A stretch of 13,179 nt of DNA from JAFLDD01 sp049314715 (GTDB lineage: Bacteria; Pseudomonadota; Alphaproteobacteria; Rickettsiales; UBA3002): positions 1 through 13,179 of the forward strand of contig JBMOEL010000046.1 of assembly GCA_049314715.1 (NCBI GenBank), written 5' to 3'. The position numbers and the translations under genes were made by a program. The notes below the pieces were generated by a model that ran no database searches, was not told where the DNA came from, and saw nothing but the letters and a program-made list of their open reading frames with translations. Each line of letters starts with the position of its first letter. Within the stretch, counting starts at the first letter, position 1. This document shows positions 6,124 through 13,179 of this stretch, in pieces.

Positions 6124-7278
6124 ATGGATTACGAACTTCCCCCACTACACCAGCAGCTGCGCGATTCGGTTCGCGGATTTGCCGACAACGAAATCGCGCC
6201 GATGGCGCATCAACTCGATAAGGAAGAGCGTTTCAGCGAAGAACTCACGCGTAAAATGGGTCAGCTAGGATTGTTTGGGATTTTGATTCCCGAAGCCTAT
6301 GGTGGGCATGGGTTGGATTATCTCGCCTATGCCATTGCCTGCGAGGAAGTCGCACGGGCGGATGGCTCGCAAGCTGCTACGATTACCGCGCATAATTCGC
6401 TTGGCGTGGGGCCACTTTATTATTTCGGCAACGAAGCGCAGCGTAAGAAATACCTGCCTAAGCTCTGTACGGGTGACTATGTCTGGGGCTTTGGGCTGAC
6501 CGAACCCAACGCGGGTTCGGACTCACGCGGCAGTAAAACTACCGCCACGAAAGTGGATGGTGGTTGGAAAATCAATGGCTCCAAAATCTTCATCACCAAT
6601 GCTTCCACCAAAATGAATGCGGGCATTACCGTACAAGCGGTGAGCGGTTCGCGCGGCGAAGGTAAGCCAGAGCTTTCCTGCTTCATCGTTGAGGCGGGCA
6701 CGAAAGGTTTCAGCGCCGACCCGATGCATGGTAAGCTGATGTGGCGCTCGTCCGACACCTCGACCCTGTATTTCGACGATGTCTTCGTACCCGACGAAAA
6801 CCTGCTCGGTAAACAAGGCGACGGCAGTAAGCAAATGCTCGCTACACTCGATAGAGGCAAAATCGGCATCGCCGCGATGGGTGTGGGCTGCGCACAAGGT
6901 GCGTATGAAAAAGCGCTGGCTTATGCGAAAGAACGCAATCAATTCGGTCAGCCGATTGCACGGTTCCAATCGATTGCCTTTGCCCTTGCCGATATGCATA
7001 TGAAAATCGAATTGGCGCGCACCTACTTATATAAAGTATGCCTGATGGCGGATGCCGGCAAGCCCTTCACCAAAGAAGCGGCGATGGCGAAGCTCTATAG
7101 CTCGGAGATCGCGGGTGAAGTAAGCGATATGGCGGTGCAAATTCATGGCGGTTATGGCTTGATGGAAGAATATGGCGTGGCGCGCTTCTGGCGCGACCAT
7201 CGCTTGCTGCGTATTGGCGAAGGTACGTCAGAAATTCAACGCTTAATTATTTCCCGCGCCATTGGTTGCGCAGAATAG
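6124..7278 (+). CDS. Acyl-CoA dehydrogenase (SCAD-like; position of an isovaleryl-CoA dehydrogenase)
   Basis: FAD flavoenzyme of 384 residues, typical family length. It makes the alpha,beta double bond of an acyl-CoA and passes electrons to ETF. The N-terminal helical domain, the FGLTEPNAGSDS flavin/substrate strand, KIFITNAS, the FGQPI segment and the C-terminal HGGYGLMEEYGVARFWRD are all present and uninterrupted. The catalytic base appears to be E366 in IGEGTSEIQR, the short/medium-chain position. In isovaleryl-CoA dehydrogenases the base instead sits in helix G (LDLER); the aligned residue here is G245 in LDRGK. By context, between an acyl-CoA synthetase and MCC, it should supply 3-methylcrotonyl-CoA, but its sequence type is that of a straight- or short-branched-chain dehydrogenase, so LiuA is not assigned. 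Family certain, substrate open. Confidence 0.95.
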   Translation: MDYELPPLHQQLRDSVRGFADNEIAPMAHQLDKEERFSEELTRKMGQLGLFGILIPEAYGGHGLDYLAYAIACEEVARADGSQAATITAHNSLGVGPLYYFGNEAQRKKYLPKLCTGDYVWGFGLTEPNAGSDSRGSKTTATKVDGGWKINGSKIFITNASTKMNAGITVQAVSGSRGEGKPELSCFIVEAGTKGFSADPMHGKLMWRSSDTSTLYFDDVFVPDENLLGKQGDGSKQMLATLDRGKIGIAAMGVGCAQGAYEKALAYAKERNQFGQPIARFQSIAFALADMHMKIELARTYLYKVCLMADAGKPFTKEAAMAKLYSSEIAGEVSDMAVQIHGGYGLMEEYGVARFWRDHRLLRIGEGTSEIQRLIISRAIGCAE

Positions 7279-7281
7279 GAG
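7277..7281 (+). promoter_or_regulatory. Shine-Dalgarno deciding the aldehyde dehydrogenase start
   Basis: AGGAG, five bases before ATG 7287, overlapping the end of the previous gene's TAG. The in-frame TTG at 7266 and GTG at 7281 are therefore unlikely starts. Confidence 0.7.
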
Positions 7282-7286
7282 TGTCT

Positions 7287-8804
7287 ATGTCGGGATTACT
7301 AGATGCAGCAAAAACAAACATTGGCCTAGCCGCAACGCTACAAAACTGGATTGGCGGTAAACACGCTGCGCCAACGGATGGGCAATATTTCGATAATACT
7401 AGCCCCATCACGGGCGAGCATTTATGCAAAGTAGCGCGCTCAAGCGCTGCTGATATCGACAAGGCGCTGGATGCTGCACATAAAGCCTTTGCAACATGGA
7501 GTAAGACTTCGCCCGCTGAACGCAGCAAAATTCTGAATGCGATTGCTGATCGTGTCGAAGCGAATATAGAGAAATTGGCGCTAGCGGAATGTATTGATAT
7601 GGGCAAGCCGCTACGCGAAGGTATGGCGGGTGACTTGCCCATGGTAGTCGATCATTTCCGCTATTTCGCGGCGATGTGTCGTGGTGAGGAAGGTTCGATT
7701 TCCGAGATTGATGCTACCACCGTTGCGTATCACTTTCATGAGCCTATCGGTGTGGTCGGGGCAATTATTCCATGGAATTTCCCGCTGACACTCACTGCGT
7801 GGAAAGCTGCTCCTGCGCTTGCTGCAGGCTGCACCATCGTGATTAAGCCAGCGGAGCAAACACCGATTTCGATTATGCTGCTGATGGAACTGATTGCCGA
7901 TATTCTGCCCCCAGGCGTTATTAATGTCGTGCATGGGTTTGGGGTTGAGGCGGGCAAGGCACTTGCCACCAGCCCGCGCGTGGCGAAGTTGACCTTTACG
8001 GGTGAGACTTCGACGGGCAAGCTAATTATGGAATATGCTGCAAAAAATATCGTGCCCGTGACATTGGAATTAGGTGGCAAATCACCCAATATTTTCTTCG
8101 AAGATGTGTTCGATGCAGACGATGCGTTTGCCGACAAATGCCTCGAAGGTTTCACGATGTTCGCGATGAATAAAGGCGAAGTCTGCACCTCGCCAACGCG
8201 TGCATTGGTGCACGAAAAAATTTACGACAAGTTCATGGAGCGTGCCATTGCGCGTGTGCAAAAAATCACTGTTGGTAATCCGCTTGAGCTCACCACCATG
8301 ATGGGGCCGCAAGCATCTGCCGAACAGCACAAGAAAGTGCTCTCCTATTTTGATATTGGCAAAAATGAAGGGGCAAAGTTGTTGACAGGCGGCAGCCAGC
8401 CAAAACTCGGTGGCGCGCTGGATAAAGGCTGTTTTGTTGCGCCGACTGTGTTTGAGGGCACGAACAATATGCGCATTTTCCAAGAAGAAATTTTTGGCCC
8501 CGTACTTTCGGTGACGCGCTTTAAGGACTATGATGAGGCGATTCGCATCGCCAATGATTCGCGCTATGGGCTGACCGCAGGGGTGTGGACGCGCAGCATT
8601 CATGCTGCCTATAACGCCAGCCGTGCGCTGCAAGCGGGGCGTGTGTGGGTGAATTGTTATCACCTCTACCCTACTCATGCTGCGTTTGGTGGCTATAAGC
8701 AATCGGGCATAGGCCGCGAAAATCACCGCATGATGCTAGGGCATTTCCGCCAAACGAAAAATGTGCTGACGAGTTACAGCCCGAATGCGCTGGGGTTCTT
8801 CTAA
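7287..8804 (+). CDS. NAD(P)-dependent aldehyde dehydrogenase (AldB/ExaC-like)
   Basis: Aldehyde dehydrogenase of 505 residues, oxidising an aldehyde to the free acid in the cytosol. N164 in PWNFP, E261 in LELGGKSPN and the nucleophile C300 in NKGEVCTSP are all in place. Several features are those of the acetaldehyde dehydrogenase AldB/ExaC group: VAYHFHEPIGVVG, FDIGKNEGAKLLTGG, NCYHLYPTHAAFGGYKQSG and the terminal GFF. These argue against the CoA-acylating methylmalonate-semialdehyde type. Within a leucine/isovalerate cluster, a likely role is oxidising isovaleraldehyde or another branched aldehyde to feed the synthetase; this is inference, and plain acetaldehyde is the family default. The start is ATG 7287 with AGGAG five bases before it. 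Its TAA shares one base with the ATG of the next gene (TAATG). Confidence 0.94.
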   Translation: MSGLLDAAKTNIGLAATLQNWIGGKHAAPTDGQYFDNTSPITGEHLCKVARSSAADIDKALDAAHKAFATWSKTSPAERSKILNAIADRVEANIEKLALAECIDMGKPLREGMAGDLPMVVDHFRYFAAMCRGEEGSISEIDATTVAYHFHEPIGVVGAIIPWNFPLTLTAWKAAPALAAGCTIVIKPAEQTPISIMLLMELIADILPPGVINVVHGFGVEAGKALATSPRVAKLTFTGETSTGKLIMEYAAKNIVPVTLELGGKSPNIFFEDVFDADDAFADKCLEGFTMFAMNKGEVCTSPTRALVHEKIYDKFMERAIARVQKITVGNPLELTTMMGPQASAEQHKKVLSYFDIGKNEGAKLLTGGSQPKLGGALDKGCFVAPTVFEGTNNMRIFQEEIFGPVLSVTRFKDYDEAIRIANDSRYGLTAGVWTRSIHAAYNASRALQAGRVWVNCYHLYPTHAAFGGYKQSGIGRENHRMMLGHFRQTKNVLTSYSPNALGFF

Positions 8805-10417
8805 TGCCGATTCTTCATAGCACTTACAGCGCTTCATCTGCTGACGCGAAAGAAAACACCGCATTTCACATCGGGCTGCGTGACGCGCTGAATGCACAGA
8901 TTTCAACTGTTCAGCAAGGCGGCGGTGCAAAGTCGGTGGAGCGTCATCAGGCGCGCGGCAAGCTATTGCCACGCGAGCGTATCGCCCGCATTCTGGATGC
9001 TGGCTCGCCTTTCTTAGAACTTTCTGCACTCGCTGCGCATGAAATGTATGTGAGTGAAGGCGGTGTACCTTCTGCTGGCGTGGTGACGGGCATTGGTCGC
9101 GTGTATGGGCGTGAATGTATGTTCGTGGCGAATGATGCAACCGTCAAAGGCGGCACGTATTTCCCGCTCACCGTGAAGAAGCATTTGCGTGCACAAGAAA
9201 TTGCCCTGCAAAATCGTTTGCCCTGTATTTACCTCGTCGATTCGGGTGGCGCGTTTCTTCCTATGCAGGACGAAGTATTTCCTGACCGCGACCATTTCGG
9301 CCGTATTTTTTACAATCAAGCGCGTATGTCGGCGGTTGGTATCCCGCAAATTGCTGCGGTGCTTGGCTCCTGCACCGCGGGTGGCGCATACGTGCCTGCC
9401 ATGTGCGATGAAAGCGTGATTGTAAAAGAAAATGGCACGATTTTTCTAGCAGGACCACCGCTGGTTAAAGCCGCCACGGGTGAGGATGTTAGCGCGCAGG
9501 ATTTAGGCGGCGCGGAAGTGCACACATCGCAATCGGGCGTGGCCGACCATTATGCGGCAGACGAGCCAGAAGCTCTCAGCACCGTGCGTGATATTGTGCA
9601 GCATTTGAACTTGAAATCGCCTGCACGTAACACCACCCCCTATGATGCGCCGCTGTATGACGCGTCGGATATTTATGGTATTTTACCTAAAGACTCGACG
9701 CGCGTACCGTTTGATGTGCGTGAGATTATCGCACGCTTGGTGGATGGTTCTGAGTTCCATGAATTCAAGCGCCGCTATGGGCAAACCATTGTCACGGGAT
9801 TTGCAGCAATCCACGGCGTGCCAGTTGGGATTGTGGCGAATAATGGTATTTTATTTTCGGAATCAGCCATTAAAGCGACGCATTTTATTGAGCTGTGCGC
9901 ACAGCGCTCCATCCCGCTTATTTTCTTGCAAAATATCACGGGCTTCATGGTGGGTAAAAAATATGAGAGTGAAGGCATCGCCCGCCACGGTGCGAAAATG
10001 GTGATGGCGGTGAGTAATGCGAATGTGCCCAAACTCACCGTGATTATTGGCGGGTCGTTTGGTGCGGGTAATTACGGCATGTGTGGCCGTGCGTTTGACC
10101 CACGCTTTTTGTGGATGTGGCCGAATGCGCGCACCTCGGTGATGGGCGGTGAGCAAGCGGCCGACGTGCTAACGCGTATTCGCCAAGATGCGTTGGAGAA
10201 GGACGGCAAGAAGCTTTCCGCTAAGGAGCTGGATGCCATTCGTGCACCGTTGCTCGAGAAATACGCGCGCGAAAGCAGCGCCTATTATTCCACTGCGCGG
10301 CTATGGGATGACGGGATTATCGACCCTGCCCGTACGCGCGATGTGCTAGGCCTCGCGCTGGCTGCCTGCCAAAACGCACCGATTGAGCCCACCAAATTTG
10401 GCGTATTCAGGATGTAG
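8804..10417 (+). CDS. mccB: Methylcrotonyl-CoA carboxylase, carboxyltransferase (beta) subunit
   Basis: Carboxyltransferase of 537 residues, the size of bacterial MCC beta (LiuB). It transfers carboxyl from carboxybiotin to 3-methylcrotonyl-CoA, giving 3-methylglutaconyl-CoA. Visible are VERHQARGKLLPRERI at the N-terminus, FPDRDHFGRIFYNQA, GSCTAGGAYVPAM (residues 188-200, N-domain oxyanion loop AGG 192-194), IFLAGPPLVKAATGE, LGGAEVH with GVADHYA, and in the C domain GGSFGAGNYGMCGRAFDPRF from 416 and the MWPNARTSVMGGEQAA run. These stretches are characteristic of MCC rather than of propionyl-CoA carboxylase. Geranyl-CoA carboxylase beta (AtuC) is a close relative and cannot be excluded by eye. 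ATG 8804 overlaps the preceding TAA; GGGG eight bases upstream may serve as Shine-Dalgarno. A single base separates it from the hydratase gene. Confidence 0.95.
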   Translation: MPILHSTYSASSADAKENTAFHIGLRDALNAQISTVQQGGGAKSVERHQARGKLLPRERIARILDAGSPFLELSALAAHEMYVSEGGVPSAGVVTGIGRVYGRECMFVANDATVKGGTYFPLTVKKHLRAQEIALQNRLPCIYLVDSGGAFLPMQDEVFPDRDHFGRIFYNQARMSAVGIPQIAAVLGSCTAGGAYVPAMCDESVIVKENGTIFLAGPPLVKAATGEDVSAQDLGGAEVHTSQSGVADHYAADEPEALSTVRDIVQHLNLKSPARNTTPYDAPLYDASDIYGILPKDSTRVPFDVREIIARLVDGSEFHEFKRRYGQTIVTGFAAIHGVPVGIVANNGILFSESAIKATHFIELCAQRSIPLIFLQNITGFMVGKKYESEGIARHGAKMVMAVSNANVPKLTVIIGGSFGAGNYGMCGRAFDPRFLWMWPNARTSVMGGEQAADVLTRIRQDALEKDGKKLSAKELDAIRAPLLEKYARESSAYYSTARLWDDGIIDPARTRDVLGLALAACQNAPIEPTKFGVFRM

Positions 10418-10418
10418 T

Positions 10419-11207
10419 ATGCAGTATTCTTTCCTCACATTAGAGATTGATGCACGCGGTGTTGCGTTTGTTGGGCTGAATCGCCCTGAGGTGCATAATG
10501 CATTTGATGCGGCATTGATGGGTGAGCTAACGGCTGCATTTGGTGCCTTAAATGCCAATGAGTCGGTGCGGTTGGTGGTGCTCTATGGGCATGGAAAATC
10601 TTTTTGTGCGGGCGGTGATTTGAATTGGATGCGCGCAATGGTGCAGTATTCGGTGGAAGAAAATAAAGCTGATAGCCAGAAGCTTTCCGACATGTTCGCA
10701 ACGATTGCGGGATTGGGCAAACCTCTTATCGGCATCGTGCAGGGCAATGCGCTGGGCGGTGGCTCGGGGCTTGCGGCAGTGTGTGATTATGTGCTGGCAA
10801 CCGATACGGCAAGCTTTGGTTTCACGGAAACACGCCTTGGCTTATTGCCCGCAGTCATTGGCCCTTATGCGATTGAGAAAATCGGGATTGGGGCAGCACG
10901 CGCCTATTTCATAAGCGGTATGCGTTTTGATGTATCCACGGCACAACGCATCGGGCTCATTCACCAGATCACACCGGTGGATAGCTTGCCAGCCGCGCGT
11001 GACGCATTGATTGGTGAATTCTTGAAAGCTGCACCACTGGCGAGCGCAAAGGCTAAAGCACTGGCACGTACCATGCACGCACTGCCTATGAGTATTCAGC
11101 ATGATTTAGCGATTGAAGCGATTAGTGATGCGCGGGTCAGTGCAGAGGGTCAGGCCGGAATGAAGGCATTGCTCGAAGGTGGCAAGCCACCTTGGAGCGT
11201 ATCATGA
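10419..11207 (+). CDS. liuC: Methylglutaconyl-CoA hydratase-like enoyl-CoA hydratase
   Basis: Crotonase-fold enzyme, 262 residues, normal length. By family and position it hydrates 3-methylglutaconyl-CoA to HMG-CoA, between MCC and HMG-CoA lyase. Visible are LNRPEVHNAFD (substrate-binding start), SFCAGGDLNWMR at 61-72 (oxyanion loop; the NWM run is typical of LiuC), GNALGGGSGLAAVCD from 109, and FTETRLGLLPAVIGPY from 135, with the acid E137. The first crotonase glutamate (E144 of rat mitochondrial enzyme) is replaced by G117, as I recall for this LiuC subgroup, leaving E137 as the single obvious catalytic acid. The ATG 10419 start is chosen because AGGA lies six bases upstream (10409-10412) and it follows the mccB stop by one base; the in-frame TTG at 10383 is discounted. 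It overlaps the next gene as ATGA. Confidence 0.9.
   Translation: MQYSFLTLEIDARGVAFVGLNRPEVHNAFDAALMGELTAAFGALNANESVRLVVLYGHGKSFCAGGDLNWMRAMVQYSVEENKADSQKLSDMFATIAGLGKPLIGIVQGNALGGGSGLAAVCDYVLATDTASFGFTETRLGLLPAVIGPYAIEKIGIGAARAYFISGMRFDVSTAQRIGLIHQITPVDSLPAARDALIGEFLKAAPLASAKAKALARTMHALPMSIQHDLAIEAISDARVSAEGQAGMKALLEGGKPPWSVS
11194..11197 (+). promoter_or_regulatory. Shine-Dalgarno deciding the biotin carboxylase start
   Basis: GGAG inside the end of the hydratase gene, six bases before ATG 11204. It favours this ATG over the in-frame TTG at 11192. Confidence 0.65.
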
Positions 11208-12706
11208 CACGCCCCATCACCCGTGTATTGATTGCGAATCGCGGCGAAATTGCTTGCCGGATTGCTGCGACATGCCGTGTCATGGGCATTGAGACCGTGA
11301 CCGTCTTTGCGGAAGATGATCACGCGCTACCCCATGCTTCTATCGGCGAGATGGCGTGCGTGCTGGAAGGTGATGGTCTTGCTGCAACCTACTTGAATAG
11401 CGCCGCGCTGATTGCTGCCGCACAAAAAACAAGGGCAGATGCGATTCACCCCGGCTATGGATTCTTGTCCGAGAATGCTGCATTCGCTGATGCCGTGACC
11501 AAAGCGGGATTGACCTTCATTGGCCCATCCGCCGAGGTGATTGCGAAGATGGGCGATAAGGCTGCATCACGCATTTTGTGCAAGGAAATTGGTGTGCCGA
11601 CCGTGCCTGGATATGATGGTGAGTCCCGCGACATTAAACTACTTGCAAAGGAAGCGGAGCGTATCGGCTACCCGATTTTGGTGAAAGCTGCCGCAGGTGG
11701 CGGCGGCAAAGGTATGCGCGTGGTAGAGCACGCAAAAGAGTTAGAAGCCGCCCTGAGCGCTGCGCGCGCTGAGGCAAAAAATGCATTTGGTGATGATCGC
11801 GTGTTGCTTGAGAAATACCTGCTAACGCCGCGCCATGTGGAGGTACAAGTATTCTCCGACATGCACGGTAATCACCTGCATTTATATGAGCGCGACTGTT
11901 CGGTGCAGCGACGCCACCAGAAAATTATTGAGGAAAGCCCTGCGCCACATTTACCCGCAGCAACGCGTCAGGCGATGGCTGCTGAGGCCATCAAAATTAC
12001 CAAACATATTGGTTATACGGGCGCAGGCACGATTGAATTTATTATGGATGCGTCGGGCGCATTTTATTTTCTGGAAATGAACACGCGATTGCAGGTTGAA
12101 CATCCTGTGACGGAAATGGTCACGGGTCTGGATCTGGTGCAGTTACAGCTTGATGTGGCAATGGGTAAAAAACTGCCATTCACACAAGAAGATATTGCAC
12201 AACGTGGTCACGCTATCGAAGTGCGGCTTTATGCAGAAGACCCAGCGCGCGACTTCATGCCATCACCCGGAACGTTGCAGCAATTTGAGCTGCCTCAGTT
12301 ACCACGCATCCGCGCCGAGAATGGCTACCGCGCTGGCAATGTGGTTTCCTCACGTTATGACCCGATGATTGCTAAGCTCGTTGCGTATGGCGCCACACGT
12401 GATGAGGCGATTGCACGCCTCAGCGATGCCCTACATCGGACGCGTATCAGTGGCGTAACGCATAATCGTTATTATTTACTGCGCGTATTAAATCATCCCG
12501 CCTTTATTGCGGGCAACGTCTCGACCGACTTTGTTAAAACGCATAGCGCGAGCTTAGTGGAACCTGAAGTGCCAACCGAGATTGCCGCAGCCTTTGCTGC
12601 AGCCTATTTGCTGTTGCAGGGCGCAACATTAGGCGCATCAAACCCTGCGGATGCAACGCAGGAATATTCCGCATGGACCGATCGTAACGTCGCGGGGATG
12701 CGATGA
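11204..12706 (+). CDS. mccA: Methylcrotonyl-CoA carboxylase, biotin carboxylase part of the alpha subunit
   Basis: ATP-grasp biotin carboxylase of 500 residues; it carboxylates biotin on the carrier using ATP and bicarbonate. In order: RVLIANRGEIACRI at the N-terminus, HPGYGFLSENA, FIGPS, the glycine loop KAAAGGGGKGMR at 161-172, ERDCSVQRRHQKIIEE, and the catalytic E291, N293 and R295 in LEMNTRLQVEHP, with MPSPG and DPMIAKL in the C-terminal domain. It ends at residue 500 in EYSAWTDRNVAGMR. That is just where fused MCC alpha proteins (about 660 residues) continue into the BT and biotinyl domains; here these are encoded in the next, overlapping frame. A free-standing AccC is usually about 450 residues, so the 50 extra C-terminal residues point to an MCC alpha origin. 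It overlaps the hydratase stop and the next start, each as ATGA. Confidence 0.93.
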   Translation: MTRPITRVLIANRGEIACRIAATCRVMGIETVTVFAEDDHALPHASIGEMACVLEGDGLAATYLNSAALIAAAQKTRADAIHPGYGFLSENAAFADAVTKAGLTFIGPSAEVIAKMGDKAASRILCKEIGVPTVPGYDGESRDIKLLAKEAERIGYPILVKAAAGGGGKGMRVVEHAKELEAALSAARAEAKNAFGDDRVLLEKYLLTPRHVEVQVFSDMHGNHLHLYERDCSVQRRHQKIIEESPAPHLPAATRQAMAAEAIKITKHIGYTGAGTIEFIMDASGAFYFLEMNTRLQVEHPVTEMVTGLDLVQLQLDVAMGKKLPFTQEDIAQRGHAIEVRLYAEDPARDFMPSPGTLQQFELPQLPRIRAENGYRAGNVVSSRYDPMIAKLVAYGATRDEAIARLSDALHRTRISGVTHNRYYLLRVLNHPAFIAGNVSTDFVKTHSASLVEPEVPTEIAAAFAAAYLLLQGATLGASNPADATQEYSAWTDRNVAGMR

Positions 12707-13179
12707 ATAAGACGCTCCATATTGGCACTCAGCCTATTACTCTTGAAGCGCTGACTCACAGCCAGAAAAATGTGTGTCTTAGCTTGAATGGCATATCCTA
12801 TGATTTCGAGCTGGAATGCTTGAAAGATGGAAGCTACGTGCTTGCTCAGAAGGTTTCTGAAGGTGTCTGGAAACGGCAGGCAGTCTCGGCAGTGCGCATG
12901 CCTAATGGCGCTTTGCGCATCGTGCTTGCTGGACAGGAAATGTTGGTGGGCGAGCCGCGCGCTGGTCGTGCTTCTGCGCAGGAGGAAAAACCCCTCAGCC
13001 CACGTTCACCAATGCCAGGACTTATTCGCCAGATTCTAGTAAAAGTTGGGGATGCGGTAACAAGTGGCCAAGCACTGGTCGTGATGGAAGCCATGAAGCT
13101 GCAAATGACGCTTGCCGCCGGTGGCGATGGTGTCGTTGAGCGTATTGCGGTGAGCGAAGGTGCGATGGTAGAGGAAGGA
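12703..13179 (+). CDS. Biotinyl carrier (BT + BCCP) part of MCC alpha, cut by the window end
   Basis: The frame opens at ATG 12703, inside the ATGA of the preceding stop, and stays open through the last base, 159 codons. Residues 1-95 resemble the BT beta-barrel domain that links carboxylase and biotinyl domains in MCC alpha (NGISYDFELE, then several short strands). Residues about 109 onward are the biotinyl domain: SPMPGLIRQILVKVGD, then VMEAMKLQ, where K132 is the lysine to be biotinylated. The usual methionine after that lysine is leucine here. No Shine-Dalgarno of note precedes the ATG, which fits translational coupling to the upstream gene. It is either a true separate subunit or the displaced 3' half of a single mccA frameshifted near 12700. 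The C-terminus lies outside the window. Confidence 0.9.
   Translation, partial: MNKTLHIGTQPITLEALTHSQKNVCLSLNGISYDFELECLKDGSYVLAQKVSEGVWKRQAVSAVRMPNGALRIVLAGQEMLVGEPRAGRASAQEEKPLSPRSPMPGLIRQILVKVGDAVTSGQALVVMEAMKLQMTLAAGGDGVVERIAVSEGAMVEEG

Noticed and set aside
8082..8726. 214-codon open frame on the minus strand opposite the aldehyde dehydrogenase
   Set aside because: Long, but wholly antisense to a gene with intact motifs; composition and lack of start signal fit a shadow frame.
8804..13179. Geranyl-CoA carboxylase (atu, acyclic terpene) cluster instead of MCC
   Set aside because: An acyl-CoA synthetase and acyl-CoA dehydrogenase are also found in atu clusters, but the hydratase looks like LiuC and the carboxyltransferase motifs match MCC well; kept only as an alternative because AtuC is too similar to exclude by eye.
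1..13179. Mobile element, phage, CRISPR, tRNA or toxin-antitoxin content
   Set aside because: Searched by eye for direct repeats, transposase motifs, CCA-ended cloverleafs and small paired ORFs; none supportable beyond the single palindromic element at 445-496.

Overview
The window reads as a chromosomal segment of a Gram-negative bacterium, most likely an alphaproteobacterium. This is an inference from the look of the enzymes, the Shine-Dalgarno-led, tightly overlapping operons, and a palindromic intergenic element of a type I recall from Rickettsiales and sphingomonads; no rRNA or other taxonomic marker is present. The metabolic genes sampled by eye are near 55% GC. The two genes of unknown function are lower, roughly 37-47% in the stretches counted.

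Layout from left to right. (1) Bases 3-443 hold the 3' end of an unknown, probably membrane-associated protein. (2) A 52-bp nested palindrome at 445-496 separates it from the next, convergent operon. (3) On the minus strand, tdh (threonine 3-dehydrogenase) and kbl (glycine C-acetyltransferase) form an ATGA-overlapping pair that converts threonine to glycine plus acetyl-CoA. (4) After a 122-bp divergent intergenic region, a 344-residue unknown membrane-associated protein lies on the plus strand. Its C-terminal block resembles the partial protein at the left edge. (5) It ends tail to tail on a small MaoC-type hydratase (minus strand); both stop codons sit in one CTAG. (6) A 57-bp divergent gap leads into a seven-gene plus-strand operon that runs off the right edge: AMP-forming acyl-CoA synthetase, acyl-CoA dehydrogenase, aldehyde dehydrogenase, methylcrotonyl-CoA carboxylase carboxyltransferase subunit, methylglutaconyl-CoA hydratase-like enzyme, biotin carboxylase subunit, and a biotinyl (BCCP) subunit cut by the window end.

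The right-hand operon is a leucine/isovalerate utilisation (liu/mcc) cluster. It carries activities that would let it start from a branched aldehyde or free acid: aldehyde to acid (ALDH), acid to acyl-CoA (synthetase), acyl-CoA to enoyl-CoA (dehydrogenase), carboxylation of 3-methylcrotonyl-CoA (MCC), and hydration to HMG-CoA (hydratase). HMG-CoA lyase would be expected beyond the right edge. With the threonine pair, most of the window is about turning amino-acid carbon into acetyl-CoA.

Main oddities: the MCC alpha chain is split into two overlapping reading frames where other bacteria have one fused protein; the acyl-CoA dehydrogenase has its catalytic glutamate in the short/medium-chain position and a glycine at the isovaleryl-CoA dehydrogenase position; the 52-bp palindrome can fold in two mutually exclusive ways; and the two unknown proteins flanking tdh-kbl may be paralogs. 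I saw no tRNA, rRNA, CRISPR array, transposase or phage gene, and no gene-free stretch longer than about 125 bases.
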